Below are positions 8,144 through 17,363 of a stretch of 64,000 nucleotides of DNA, piece after piece. Under the pieces are notes generated by a model. It was not told where the DNA came from. It made no database searches and worked only from the letters and a program-made list of their open reading frames with translations. The translations under genes were made by a program, and so were the position numbers. Source of the DNA: Candidatus Latescibacterota bacterium (GTDB taxonomy: Bacteria; Latescibacterota; UBA2968); contig JAJEHL010000004.1 in assembly GCA_022823725.1 (NCBI GenBank), forward strand, positions 1 through 64,000, given 5' to 3'. Positions within the stretch are counted from its first letter, which is position 1. Each line of letters opens with the position of its first letter.

Positions 8144-9592
8144 TTAAGTGCCTTTGTAGATATTGGAAGAGTACATTTCGAAGCCTTCGGGGCCGGGATA
8201 GCCATCGAAGAGTTTGCATTCGGGCACATTGCCAACTGCGCCATTTTTGAGCCAGTCGATGTAGATGGGATCGGCATTGCGGTGTTCGAGTTCGGCGAGG
8301 CCCGCCGCGTGTAGGTCTTGAACGCGATCGGGATTTTGAGAAGCGATATTGTCCAAAGAGCCGTAGGGGGTGAGGATGCTGTCTTCGGGATTTGGGTGCC
8401 ATTCGAGATAGCCTTCACGATCGAAGACTGTAAAGTAACCGCGTTGAAGATGTCGCATCATTTTGCCGCGAGCCACGCCTGATAGGGCGATTTCGCGGTT
8501 GCCCAAGCTGTTATTGCGCGCAGCGTTGAGGATGTCGTAACTTTCGATATTGTCGGGAATAGGCGCGCCCGATAGGTTGGCGATGGTGGCGAAGAAGTCC
8601 TGAGGTTGAAAGATCGCAGAACTGCGACCTGTGTCGCCTTCGGGTGTTTTGATAAAAAGCGGGATGTGGATTTCCTGTTCGCGAACGGGTGCGCCTTTGC
8701 CGATTTTGCCGCGTTCACCCACGTTGGTGCCGTGATCACCTGCGACCAGAATGGCGGTGTTTTTGGCCAGACCTGTGGATTCAAAGGCTTCGAGGAAGCG
8801 GCCAAAGCAGTGGTCCATCCAGGTGACTTTGGCTGCGTAACTCGCTTTGATGCGTGCTTTGGCTTCGTCGGAGAAGTTGGGATTGCTGCGGGCTTGTGCG
8901 CCTCCCTTGAATGTGCGCGGATCGAGACGGCCGTCATAACCAGGTGTTTTGTCGTATTTGAGCATGAATTCGGGGGGCACATCCCAGGGTTCATGGGGGT
9001 CGAAGCAGTCGATCCAGAGGAAGAAATTTTCCCGGTTTTTATTGTCGCGTAAAAACTCGGCTGCGGTGTTGAAAAGTTTGGCACAGTTCCAGTCGTCTAA
9101 GTTATCGCGCCCTCTGTTGGTGCGGGCATATTGAATGAGTGGTGTTGGAAGTTCGTCTTCGAGGAGATCAAAGAGCGGGTCTTTTGCCCAGTTGCTGGGC
9201 CATTTGGCTTCGTCATTTATCCAGGAGCGGTCAACTTCAGCACCGCGAATGAAGGTCCAGGTGTGAAAGGGATAGTCAAAGGCATGCCCCCCGTTGACGA
9301 GGTGGGGGGTGTCGTGCAGGAGTTGTGTCGCGTAGCCTGCTTCGCCCAGGACATACGGCAGTGCGCTGGTGTTGAAGGGCAGTGGTTTCCAGGCGTGAAA
9401 GGGGCTGCCGTATTTGCCGGTCATGACGTCGGTGCGATAGGGGATGGTGGGAAAGCTCGCTGCGAAGGCACGGTCGAAACACCAGGATTGTGAGGATAGG
9501 CGGTCGAGGTTGGGTGTTTCGATCCAGTCATTGCCGTTGGCGCCGATATAGTCGTAGCGCATGGTGTCGATGATTAAGAGAATGATGTTCAT
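8144..9592 (-). CDS. Sulfatase-superfamily hydrolase with threonine at the nucleophile position
   Basis: A 482-residue alkaline-phosphatase/sulfatase-fold enzyme. The metal residues are present (LLIIDTMRYDYIG; VAGDHGTNVGERG), but the sulfatase motif C/S-x-P-x-R reads TIPYR at 49-53, putting threonine where the formylglycine cysteine should be. Threonine is the nucleophile of nucleotide pyrophosphatase/phosphodiesterases of the same superfamily, so a phosphoester or phosphonate substrate is a real alternative to a sulfate ester. The ATG overlaps the stop of the upstream fusion gene (ATGA, 9589-9592), implying translational coupling. No signal peptide is evident. Confidence 0.82.
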   Translation of the reverse strand: MNIILLIIDTMRYDYIGANGNDWIETPNLDRLSSQSWCFDRAFAASFPTIPYRTDVMTGKYGSPFHAWKPLPFNTSALPYVLGEAGYATQLLHDTPHLVNGGHAFDYPFHTWTFIRGAEVDRSWINDEAKWPSNWAKDPLFDLLEDELPTPLIQYARTNRGRDNLDDWNCAKLFNTAAEFLRDNKNRENFFLWIDCFDPHEPWDVPPEFMLKYDKTPGYDGRLDPRTFKGGAQARSNPNFSDEAKARIKASYAAKVTWMDHCFGRFLEAFESTGLAKNTAILVAGDHGTNVGERGKIGKGAPVREQEIHIPLFIKTPEGDTGRSSAIFQPQDFFATIANLSGAPIPDNIESYDILNAARNNSLGNREIALSGVARGKMMRHLQRGYFTVFDREGYLEWHPNPEDSILTPYGSLDNIASQNPDRVQDLHAAGLAELEHRNADPIYIDWLKNGAVGNVPECKLFDGYPGPEGFEMYSSNIYKGT

Positions 9593-11808
9593 TGTAAATC
9601 TCTACCGGTATCAAATGCCCATCCGTCCCACATGTTGTCAACGGTCGCTGGTACATCCTCTCGGAAGTTTCGGGTATCGACCCACCACTGACGGTTTGGT
9701 GCTGGTCCATGCGACAGGTTAAAAAATGGCGTCAAACCATCTCGTTGATACTCACATGGAACGACGAGACGCACGACAGGCCGATCGCGGTCAGCAGAGC
9801 GATTGACACCTCCCCCGTGAATAAGGCGAGGATGCCAGAAAATAACGTCCCCTGCTTTGCCGGAAAACTCCACTGGCGCGATCTCTCTCAGCACATTGTC
9901 ACGGGCTTTGCTATATGGCTCTGCGAGGTCGGGGTCAAGGGGACCGTAAACAGTAGTGTGATACAAGTGACTCATGTAATGTGACCCCGGCCAGATTGTA
10001 AAGCCACCGGAGTGCGGAGGCACCGTATCTACAAAAACCATTGCAGATAATTGAGCCGCTGTATGGTCTCCATGGGGGGCCAAACGACTTTCTGAATTTG
10101 GTGGTTTTGGAAATATACAATAGACCCCTCGCACCCGCTTTGCACGCTTAACTGGCTCGCCGATAAACAATGAAACCAACTGCCGCATACGTGGGTGGTT
10201 GGCGATCTTATCGACAAAAAAAGGCTCTGTACCAATTTTACGCGAGCGCATCTTCCAAGTACCGCGCGAAAACTGCCCTGCGTTTTCGGCATCCGCCTCT
10301 GTCCACTGCCCGTGTGGCGCATCGAACCACGTTTGCACATCGTCGCGTTTGACAATCTCACGCGGCACATTTTCCCACACGTAATTCACGATCCGGTCAA
10401 ACGTCTCCTTCTCTTGCAGAAACCCGCGTTTCACAATAAATCCATTCTCTTTGAAAAACGCGACTTCGGCTTCGCTGAGGGTTGGGGCTCCGTTCACAAA
10501 TTCTGGATCGGGCAAGAGGGTCGGGTCTCCGTTCGCAAATTCTGGATCGACCAATACCTGGGGATCACGGATGACGACGTCTTCGGAAATTCTGAGCGCG
10601 TGTAAACCGCTTCCTTCAAATGGCGGCACCAAAAGATTGTAGAATTGTTGCGCTTTCTCCTTCTGATTCAGGCCTGACAATTCGGCTTTCACAGGTTCAA
10701 TATCCATATCTAAATAGAGGTAAGCGGCGAGCCTCATACATTCAAATGCAGGCTCCCCAGAAAAGGGTTGAATCTGTGGAAGCGTCCACTCGAGATCGCC
10801 CGTCCAGTAGGGATAAAGCCAATCAAAGGCGCGTCGCATGGATCGCCCATCGGTAGATTCAAAATTGGCGAGATCAATACCCCACTGTCGGCCAATTTCA
10901 GCGAGTTCTAAAAGAAGCTCCAAATTCATACTCGCGTATCCAAGTGCCTTTGTGCGTGCGAGTTCCCGAGGCTGTTGACCATCTGGCTCAATCTGATCGG
11001 CAATTCTTCTTTCTCCCACCCCTTTTAATATCATTCGCGCGAGATCTGATTGCCCTACAAAAAGCGCGAATGTCACAACCTGAACATCATAAGCACTCGA
11101 ATGGTTATTGCCGTGACGCGCTTCGTCAACCCCATAGGGATGCTTCAACATCCATTCGAGAAACGCATGAAACCAGGCCTGCAAATCTACCATATCCTTT
11201 TTGGACCAGTTCTTAGAGTCGCGCAAAAAACTGACCGCAGGGAGCATATCGCGTGCAAATGCAGCCGTCTCAATAAGCCCGATACCTCGCCCTTCGCATA
11301 TTCCGGGTATGGCCTGCCCAAACAAAAGGTTTGGGTTCATCCTGGTTTCGGGATTCATAAACCATGTTCGCAACAACAATGCAGCATGAGCCGCGTAGTC
11401 TTCTCGATGTGTAAAACCATACGCAAACCCCAGCGTTTTCACCGTTGAAATGAATTTTGCCAACAAAGGGCGGTCCGTTTTCTCGACCTCGGGATTGACC
11501 TCGCCATCTCGTCGGATATAAGGCAAACCATCGGGCTTATCGGGGTCTGGCCACCAGTAAGGCCCAACACTCATGTAATCGTGTTTGTCACTACTGGCAG
11601 GCAAGATCGGTTTGTTCACAATGGTCAGCGGTTCTTGCTTCAAAGCGGCATTCGCTTTCACGAGCAAGGCTTTAAGGGCTTGCCCACACGGGTTATCTTC
11701 CCGTTTGCTCAACGAGCGCGCCCGCTTGATGTAATCGGGATCTACTGTAAATATGGGTTCAGCAGGTGAAAACGCCTTGAGCAGATCAGCTTCTTTGTCC
11801 GGATACAT
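9589..11808 (-). CDS. Alginate lyase-PhyH oxygenase fusion
   Basis: A 739-residue two-enzyme fusion. Residues 1 to about 410 match alginate-lyase-superfamily proteins (alpha/alpha toroid), with the signature HDYMSVGPYWWPDP and the NNHSSAYDVQ motif. Residues 445-739 are a complete PhyH-type Fe(II)/2-oxoglutarate oxygenase with His579-x-Asp581 (APHGDHTA), distal His664 (RLIHGGG) and Arg680 (DRPVVRL). The linker carries two near-identical units, DPEFANGDPTL and DPEFVNGAPTL, which is also a DNA duplication. No signal peptide is seen. It is first in a coupled operon with a sulfatase homologue and a sialidase. The combined reaction is unknown: uronate lyase products oxidised by the second domain is one possibility. 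Confidence 0.82.
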   Translation of the reverse strand: MYPDKEADLLKAFSPAEPIFTVDPDYIKRARSLSKREDNPCGQALKALLVKANAALKQEPLTIVNKPILPASSDKHDYMSVGPYWWPDPDKPDGLPYIRRDGEVNPEVEKTDRPLLAKFISTVKTLGFAYGFTHREDYAAHAALLLRTWFMNPETRMNPNLLFGQAIPGICEGRGIGLIETAAFARDMLPAVSFLRDSKNWSKKDMVDLQAWFHAFLEWMLKHPYGVDEARHGNNHSSAYDVQVVTFALFVGQSDLARMILKGVGERRIADQIEPDGQQPRELARTKALGYASMNLELLLELAEIGRQWGIDLANFESTDGRSMRRAFDWLYPYWTGDLEWTLPQIQPFSGEPAFECMRLAAYLYLDMDIEPVKAELSGLNQKEKAQQFYNLLVPPFEGSGLHALRISEDVVIRDPQVLVDPEFANGDPTLLPDPEFVNGAPTLSEAEVAFFKENGFIVKRGFLQEKETFDRIVNYVWENVPREIVKRDDVQTWFDAPHGQWTEADAENAGQFSRGTWKMRSRKIGTEPFFVDKIANHPRMRQLVSLFIGEPVKRAKRVRGVYCIFPKPPNSESRLAPHGDHTAAQLSAMVFVDTVPPHSGGFTIWPGSHYMSHLYHTTVYGPLDPDLAEPYSKARDNVLREIAPVEFSGKAGDVIFWHPRLIHGGGVNRSADRDRPVVRLVVPCEYQRDGLTPFFNLSHGPAPNRQWWVDTRNFREDVPATVDNMWDGWAFDTGRDLQ

Positions 11809-11999
11809 GTGAATGCTCCTGTTTTAAGTAGGTCACGGTTTTCCATCCCTGTCCCATAATAACCCCGTCCATCCAAAAAGGCAACAACCTCATAGCACAT
11901 AAAGTAGGGATAGCCGTGATCGGGCGTCCAGTCCTTATTGCGAAACTATGGTCTTCATTTTTTATGTCTTAAATTTCTTTGGGTGAAAGCAGAAAATGG

Positions 12000-12407
12000 T
12001 CAAACCACGCGACCATTCAGTTCATCGTTCAACCAGCAGTTGGCGATGCTTCGAGAGCTCCAACTGTGACACAGTACACCGTCAGGTGTGTTTTCCATCG
12101 CGTGATGGCCATACAAAAATTGCGCCTCAAATGTCAATCCCATCTCCCACGCAGAGCCTATGGGGCGGCCGTATATCACCCGAGCTTCGCGGTGGATATG
12201 TTCGATATTGATTCCACCACTGCCGTGTCCATCCAGCACGATAGGGTCTGTGGCGCCTCCTTCCATAGCACCGTCTATGAGGGCGTTGATCTCCAGAGTG
12301 GCCAGATATTTGGCCTGTTCGTTGTCGCGCCCTCCGTCGTAAGTCTGAGTTTTGAAATCTACGACGCCGGCAGTGCCCTCCAAATCGCATAAGATAAGAA
12401 TTCTCAT
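12000..12407 (-). pseudogene. Truncated M55 D-aminopeptidase (DppA-like)
   Basis: The N-terminus MRILILCDLEGTAGV with its D-x-E metal pair (Asp8, Glu10), DGHGSGG, GHHAM and SIANCWLN are those of DppA-type zinc aminopeptidases, which are usually about 260-280 residues. The reading frame stops after NGRVV at residue 135, just where family members continue with a conserved GEIGLN-like segment, and the following bases show no continuation in any frame. Several metal ligands remain, but the C-terminal half is lost. A deletion remnant is the simplest reading. Confidence 0.75.
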
Positions 12408-12468
12408 GGAAAGTCTCCTGATGAAATTGGTGGGAGATGTTTCACATTAAGGGGTACAATGGCGGTGT

Positions 12469-13572
12469 TCATTCGCAGTACGGCACAGCCACGCGCTCCC
12501 CATTGCACATGGCCGACTCATGTGCGCAGACGCCCGCAGCAGTCCAATTCGCTGCTGTGAAAACGTCCACAGCCGGAGGACGATGCTCGACGATGCTTCG
12601 GACGAACTCGTGGGCCATAGGGATCCCTGTTTGGCGTCGGATCCGGCTGGTGCGCACAACTTCCGCAATCGCATCGGGCACCAGGTCAGCCATTGGGGGT
12701 AGGTCCATCCTCTTGACGGATACCTTGCGGCCCCGCTGACCATCAGGGAGGACACTGGCTTCCGCTTCGAACACCACGGGATCCTCGCCCGCAATCTGGG
12801 GCGACTCGAAACTCAGGCGGCTGCCGTAGAGGTAGAAACGGTCGCTCAGGAAGCTTCGCGCAAACCGGTGGAAAGACGCTGTTATTTCACAGATCGCATC
12901 CAACCCTGTGAGTTCGAAGACGGCACTCTCCGTGGTATAAGGGCTTCCGTACTGCCGTTCTTCTTCGGGGAGCGTTCCCGAGCCCCTGCACTGGACACCC
13001 GCCACTGTGCAGCCTGTCACGTGAAGCAGGGGGCCGAGTCCGTGATAGCAGTAGTACATTGGCGGCAGGCCGCGCCAGTAGTCGGGCCAGCCTTCCATGT
13101 TCTGATAATGAACCCCACGCATTAGTTGCAGGTCCCCAAACGCTCCGTCCCGGTATAGTCGCCGGACGTACAGACAGGCAGCAGAGGCGATTTCGGTCTC
13201 CATCAGCATGTACGTCTGCCCGGTCTCCTTCTTGGTGGCGACCACACGGTCCACGTCTTCCAGACTGAGTGCCATGGGAATAGCACATGCGCAGTGTTTG
13301 CCCGATTTCATCACGGCGATTGACTGTTCCACATGCAGCGGAATCGGTGTTACCAGATGCACTGCATCGTATTCATCCGATGCCAGCACTGAAGCCAGGT
13401 CGCCATGCCTCCGCTCGATTCCGAGTTTATTGCCGACGGTGTTCAGCAGCCTTTCATCCGGTTCGCAGATACCGACGTGTGCCACGTCCGGAAGAGCCGC
13501 GTATGCGGCCGCCCAGGTTTGTCCAAAGTTTCCGAGTCCCACAACGGCGATACGGATCTTTCCAGCAGTCAT
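12469..13572 (-). CDS. Gfo/Idh/MocA-family oxidoreductase with an altered EKP motif
   Basis: A 367-residue NAD(P)-dependent sugar/cyclitol dehydrogenase-fold protein. The Rossmann motif VVGLGNFGQ (about 10-18) is intact. The hallmark EKP motif, whose lysine is catalytic, reads AIP at 97-99, so lysine is replaced by isoleucine. The C-terminal mixed-sheet domain follows (QLMRGVHYQNMEGWPDYWRG). The gene is G+C-rich compared with neighbours. It may have lost dehydrogenase activity or use other residues. Substrate unknown. Confidence 0.8.
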   Translation of the reverse strand: MTAGKIRIAVVGLGNFGQTWAAAYAALPDVAHVGICEPDERLLNTVGNKLGIERRHGDLASVLASDEYDAVHLVTPIPLHVEQSIAVMKSGKHCACAIPMALSLEDVDRVVATKKETGQTYMLMETEIASAACLYVRRLYRDGAFGDLQLMRGVHYQNMEGWPDYWRGLPPMYYCYHGLGPLLHVTGCTVAGVQCRGSGTLPEEERQYGSPYTTESAVFELTGLDAICEITASFHRFARSFLSDRFYLYGSRLSFESPQIAGEDPVVFEAEASVLPDGQRGRKVSVKRMDLPPMADLVPDAIAEVVRTSRIRRQTGIPMAHEFVRSIVEHRPPAVDVFTAANWTAAGVCAHESAMCNGERVAVPYCE

Positions 13573-13624
13573 CTTTTTATCTCCATTGGTAATACCAAAG
13601 ATCTACCGGTCAATATGAATACAA

Positions 13625-14860
13625 TTATTCTATTTTTGTGTAGTCGGAGGTGAGCGTTAAACCACCCGACTTTACGTTAATAAAGCAGGCGGTTGTTCCT
13701 TCGGACAGCGTGGCGATTACCACCCACTGTTCGGCTCTCCTCTTCAGCTTTGCAGGTGATTCAGACCACTTCCTTTTACCGGTTATCCCAGTATCAGTAG
13801 TTGATATTAGAATGGCCTCATCCAATGGCCTTGATGATTCAAAAATCACTGTGAACTGCCCGTTCTCTGTCTCGGACGAAATTTGTCTGGCCCAGGGTTT
13901 GCCCTCTTTGACAACGCCGTCTGCGAAGGCATAGCTATCCGGGGGGTTCATGCCAGCCTGGTGTCCGTGTCTCATGTCGGGGATCAGACATACCATGTAG
14001 GGCCCAGATACAGTGCGATAGCAGGAAGCCTGCTTGTCCAATGGAAAGTGCTGGTCTCCCGGCCAGGAGAGCCACAGGGTCGGGGTTTCCACTTTTTTTA
14101 AGCGCAGGATAGGATCCCAGACTTCCTTGTAAAGGGCATTGTTTCCAAGTGCTCTGCCGTATTGATTGGCCGCCTGGGACATGTTCCCGCATCCGTACGT
14201 CGGAATGGCAAAAGCAAAGCGGTCGTCGATACCGATAACCGTGCTTGCAATAATGCCTCCCCAGGAGATACCCATCAGACCGACTTTCGCACTATCTACC
14301 TGCGGCAGGGAACGAAGTAACGAGTTGGCGAGGATTGCATCGGCAACAGCGTGATACATCCACTGTTCTTCAATCGGTTTGTCTGAATCACCGTAAATAC
14401 CTGTGCGAGTTGGTCCCGGCCAGGGATGTTTTTTCCACCTGTTGCGCCTATTGACGCCGGGTTTTCCAGGCTCCCTTTCATCTATCTGTCCTTCTACTGC
14501 GATACTGATTGCCGCGTATCCGCGGGCATTCCACTTTTCAACCCACTCCTTAAAGGCGGTTCCGCCACCGCCATGGACTAACACGATCCCCGGGACCTTA
14601 TGGCTCGACGATGCGTCCTCAGGGATACCGATCCAGGCATAGACGCGGGTTGGTTTTCCCTCGTACGTAAGCGCATCAAAGTAGATCGTCTTCAACTCAC
14701 CTGCGCCAATACCGACGATTTGCTCCTTTTCATTGCGGACAGCCGGCGCGTCTGTCAGTTCAGCCAGTGCGAGTATTTTTGTTTCCTCAGTGCTGTAATC
14801 AGCTTGCACGCTCAAAGTCCTCAGCATTGCTGTCAAAATAACCGTCCAAATCATTCTCAT
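13625..14860 (-). CDS. Secreted alpha/beta-hydrolase esterase (acetyl-xylan-esterase/dienelactone-hydrolase type)
   Basis: A 411-residue exported hydrolase. A signal peptide ends near LSVQA. The catalytic triad is visible: nucleophile serine in GISWGG, acid in SWPGDQHFP and histidine in MRHGHQAG, with an oxyanion segment VLVHGGGGTAF. A C-terminal beta-domain of about 90 residues follows. It would remove acyl (likely acetyl) groups from sugars, in line with the neighbouring secreted glycoside-hydrolase-like gene 40 bases upstream. Exact substrate is inferred. Confidence 0.8.
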   Translation of the reverse strand: MRMIWTVILTAMLRTLSVQADYSTEETKILALAELTDAPAVRNEKEQIVGIGAGELKTIYFDALTYEGKPTRVYAWIGIPEDASSSHKVPGIVLVHGGGGTAFKEWVEKWNARGYAAISIAVEGQIDEREPGKPGVNRRNRWKKHPWPGPTRTGIYGDSDKPIEEQWMYHAVADAILANSLLRSLPQVDSAKVGLMGISWGGIIASTVIGIDDRFAFAIPTYGCGNMSQAANQYGRALGNNALYKEVWDPILRLKKVETPTLWLSWPGDQHFPLDKQASCYRTVSGPYMVCLIPDMRHGHQAGMNPPDSYAFADGVVKEGKPWARQISSETENGQFTVIFESSRPLDEAILISTTDTGITGKRKWSESPAKLKRRAEQWVVIATLSEGTTACFINVKSGGLTLTSDYTKIE

Positions 14861-14900
14861 TGTATTGTATTTCTCATGTTCTCCAAAAGTCTTGATCGCC

Positions 14901-16361
14901 CTATCTCCTGAAGGGCTGCCGCTTCATCGAAGAATAGACGCCTTCCAATGTTCCGGCCTTTTTATGCCACTCCAATGCCTGTTCATTGGCGTCTTTGACA
15001 TACTTGAGCGCCTCGGTGATGGGCCTGCCCATAGGGTCAAAATATCCGGTCTGGGACTTACCCGTAGCGTCATGAGTTCCAGCCCAGGTTTCGATATATC
15101 CACACGTCTGCCAGCCCAGCATAAAGGGCAGGTTCATGATTCCTTTTAAGTATGTGGCGTACTGCTTGCCTTTATCCTCGATTGTGGGGACCTCCACGCC
15201 CTTCACCTTATGCATCTGGGGGCGTATGAATCCATAAGCGTGATCGCCGTTGATGATAGGCTTTCCCGTCTTTTCATAAATTCTCCGCAGTTTTTGTTCG
15301 TGAGCAGGCGTATAGAAATCGTAATCCTGGATCAGCACCACATCTACGTAATTCTTCACAATATCCCACACCCAATCGGGTTGGGGCCTCGCATTTTGGA
15401 TTTTATCGCCAAAAATCAAATGATTGGGGTCGTGTTTCCTGATGGCATCATGGTGAGCCTTGAGATAAGCGTCAACGATTTTTGCATTCATAAGTGCCTG
15501 ATCGGTAAATCCCTTTTTGGGATTCTTGGGTAGCCCATACGCGCTTATTTCGAAAAAGTTCTCCCACGTATTCACATTTAATCCGTACATTTCCCCAGCC
15601 TCCGCAGCGGAAGAATACTGACTTTGTAACACATCAATCCAAACTTTTTTGCCTGGTGTCTTACCGGGGCGAGACAAGATGTCCATGATCCAGGGATGGT
15701 GCTCAAAATTTCTAATTGGCTTTCCCAAATTATGAATTGTGTAAGCGGGCAGGTCTTCGTAACTGTATCCCAGCAGGTATTTTGCATTCTTGTGCTTTGA
15801 AGTGTAATTTTTGACAAACTGGTCGAGTTTTTGTTTCCAGGCAGGATCAAACACGTCGGGGTAGCGTTTGTCGGCTGACCACTGCCTGACCCGTTTGGGG
15901 TGAACATGGCTCATTTTCAGCTTGCCAAAATAATACAACTTCAATTCGTTGCAGTATTCCGTGGGCATTGAGAGTGGATGGTGAAAGGATAGGGTGTTGA
16001 AACCGTAATCTTTGTGGTCTTTAGCTATAATCTCCAGCCAGGTCCTGGCTCCTTCGGACCTGAAATCGACTCTTCTCCCCTTCATGATCCCTCCGCCGAT
16101 TTTCTCGACCCAGTGTTCTTTGTTGTAACTGGCAAATCTGGACAAGGGGCCTACGTGATTCATTCCGAGGGGAATAAAGGGTTCGCCATCGCCGTTAACC
16201 ATGGTCCAAATTCCTCCTACCTCCTCCAGGTGGACATATTCTTTGTTCCCGATGATTCTATCTGCGTCTTCCTTGTCGATCTGAGCAAACGAATGACTAA
16301 ACGCGACTGCACAAAACAAGAAGAGCGTTGTTGCTCTGAATAGAGCGTGTGAAAGTATCAT
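14901..16361 (-). CDS. Secreted glycoside-hydrolase-like TIM-barrel protein
   Basis: A 486-residue protein with a signal peptide ending at HSFAQ. The N-terminal phrase GIWTMVNGDGEPFIPLGMNHV and the later LLGYSYEDLPAY, HLIFGDKI and GKPIINGDHAYGF resemble the layout of agarase and GH42/GH50/GH86-like beta-glycosidases, in which acidic residues end barrel strands. I cannot assign a family with confidence. It lies upstream of the esterase on the same strand, so the pair probably acts on one extracellular polysaccharide. Confidence 0.6.
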   Translation of the reverse strand: MILSHALFRATTLFLFCAVAFSHSFAQIDKEDADRIIGNKEYVHLEEVGGIWTMVNGDGEPFIPLGMNHVGPLSRFASYNKEHWVEKIGGGIMKGRRVDFRSEGARTWLEIIAKDHKDYGFNTLSFHHPLSMPTEYCNELKLYYFGKLKMSHVHPKRVRQWSADKRYPDVFDPAWKQKLDQFVKNYTSKHKNAKYLLGYSYEDLPAYTIHNLGKPIRNFEHHPWIMDILSRPGKTPGKKVWIDVLQSQYSSAAEAGEMYGLNVNTWENFFEISAYGLPKNPKKGFTDQALMNAKIVDAYLKAHHDAIRKHDPNHLIFGDKIQNARPQPDWVWDIVKNYVDVVLIQDYDFYTPAHEQKLRRIYEKTGKPIINGDHAYGFIRPQMHKVKGVEVPTIEDKGKQYATYLKGIMNLPFMLGWQTCGYIETWAGTHDATGKSQTGYFDPMGRPITEALKYVKDANEQALEWHKKAGTLEGVYSSMKRQPFRR

Positions 16362-16373
16362 AACTGTTCCTCT

Positions 16374-17237
16374 TTAAGGTAAATGAGCAACTGTCTCGCC
16401 GCTCTCATCGAGAAATTCTAATCTGGCTGTGCCTTCCGGTTCAACAGAAAGTCTTATTCGGATACGCCCTTGTCCATCGTGTAAACGCACAAGAGCAAGA
16501 TTATTCTCTTTGCCGACAAAAACTCGCTGCGCATGAGGGTTTTCTACTTCCAGACGTTTCAATGCGGCTTCCTTTTCTGGGCCTTCAGGAAGATCCGAAA
16601 TTCGTTGGAATTCCTCAGCCCACTCGTTTATGGGCATTTCGGAACGATCCACTATATTGAGCCCCCCAGAGCGGCGACCATTTGTTTCTTGATGATCGAT
16701 ATAAACTACTTGATCCTGTCGGTATTGGTCAAATGTCAGAATTCCGCCAGCGTAATACGAGCCATCTTCCTTGCGTTCCCCAGCGTGGACCAACCCTCCA
16801 CATTCGTTACCCTCATTGTTAAAAAAATAAATTCCAGCGGGACGTTTTCCATCAGGCTCGCCAAATCTCTCTCCATCCATAAAGTGACCAGGCGAATGCT
16901 GCGTATTACAGAGAACAAGGCGCAAAGTTCCATCTGATTCGATGACATTCAGACGTTCAATAGACAACTCTTTCAGATAATTCGGGGTTTCCCGTGTCGT
17001 CTCGGTGGCATCTTGCTGAACTCGTTTACTCTGTTGGTTCAGTTGCTCACGCAAGCGATTGAGTTGATCGAGTAGCTGAGAAGTGTCGGGAAGTTGCCTG
17101 TCGGTATCAGATATTTCACCATCGGATTTTTGAATCTTCAGTACAGTTGTGCGCTGCACTTCAAGGAGTTCTCCCACTGTTTGATACAGGCAATCTATAT
17201 GCTGCCACACACGGTCCAATGTCTCACTCGAAGTCAT
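16374..17237 (-). CDS. Conserved hypothetical protein with N-terminal coiled coil
   Basis: A 287-residue protein. Residues 30-90 are polar and leucine-periodic (LLDQLNRLREQLNQQ), consistent with a coiled coil. The rest is a beta-rich region beginning ERLNVIESDGTLRLVLCN and containing GIYFFNNEGNECGGL and GGILTFDQYRQDQVV. I recall this phrase pattern from uncharacterised bacterial proteins, with no known function. No signal peptide or membrane span. Its stop is 12 bases upstream of the glycoside-hydrolase-like start, so they could be co-transcribed. Confidence 0.6.
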   Translation of the reverse strand: MTSSETLDRVWQHIDCLYQTVGELLEVQRTTVLKIQKSDGEISDTDRQLPDTSQLLDQLNRLREQLNQQSKRVQQDATETTRETPNYLKELSIERLNVIESDGTLRLVLCNTQHSPGHFMDGERFGEPDGKRPAGIYFFNNEGNECGGLVHAGERKEDGSYYAGGILTFDQYRQDQVVYIDHQETNGRRSGGLNIVDRSEMPINEWAEEFQRISDLPEGPEKEAALKRLEVENPHAQRVFVGKENNLALVRLHDGQGRIRIRLSVEPEGTARLEFLDESGETVAHLP

Positions 17238-17258
17238 GAAAAGCTCTCCTTAATTGTC

Positions 17259-17322
17259 GTCTAACGTTCTTGCCGTGCCCGAACCGCAAAGTGGTTGCGC
17301 GAAGGGCGTAGCCCGAACTGGG
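17259..17322. repeat. GC-rich imperfect palindrome beginning GTCTAAC (attC-like copy 1)
   Basis: The spacer between two minus-strand genes contains GTCTAACGTT followed by GCCGTGCCCGAACCG, a short loop, GTGGTTGCGCG and a GGGCGTAGCCC hairpin. The GTGCCCGAACCG core recurs at 23304 (as GTGCCCCGAACCG) and 27278. An RYYYAAC-like box plus an imperfect hairpin recalls integron attC sites, but a matching right box is not clear. Confidence 0.4.
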
Positions 17323-17363
17323 TAAGGTCGTGATATATGATGTGGAATGCCTTCAATCACTAA

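Noticed and set aside
11827..11955. A short minus-strand open stretch (TPDHGYPYFMCYEVV) upstream of the fusion gene
   Set aside because: It could be a gene fragment, but there is no start or ribosome site and I recognise no family.
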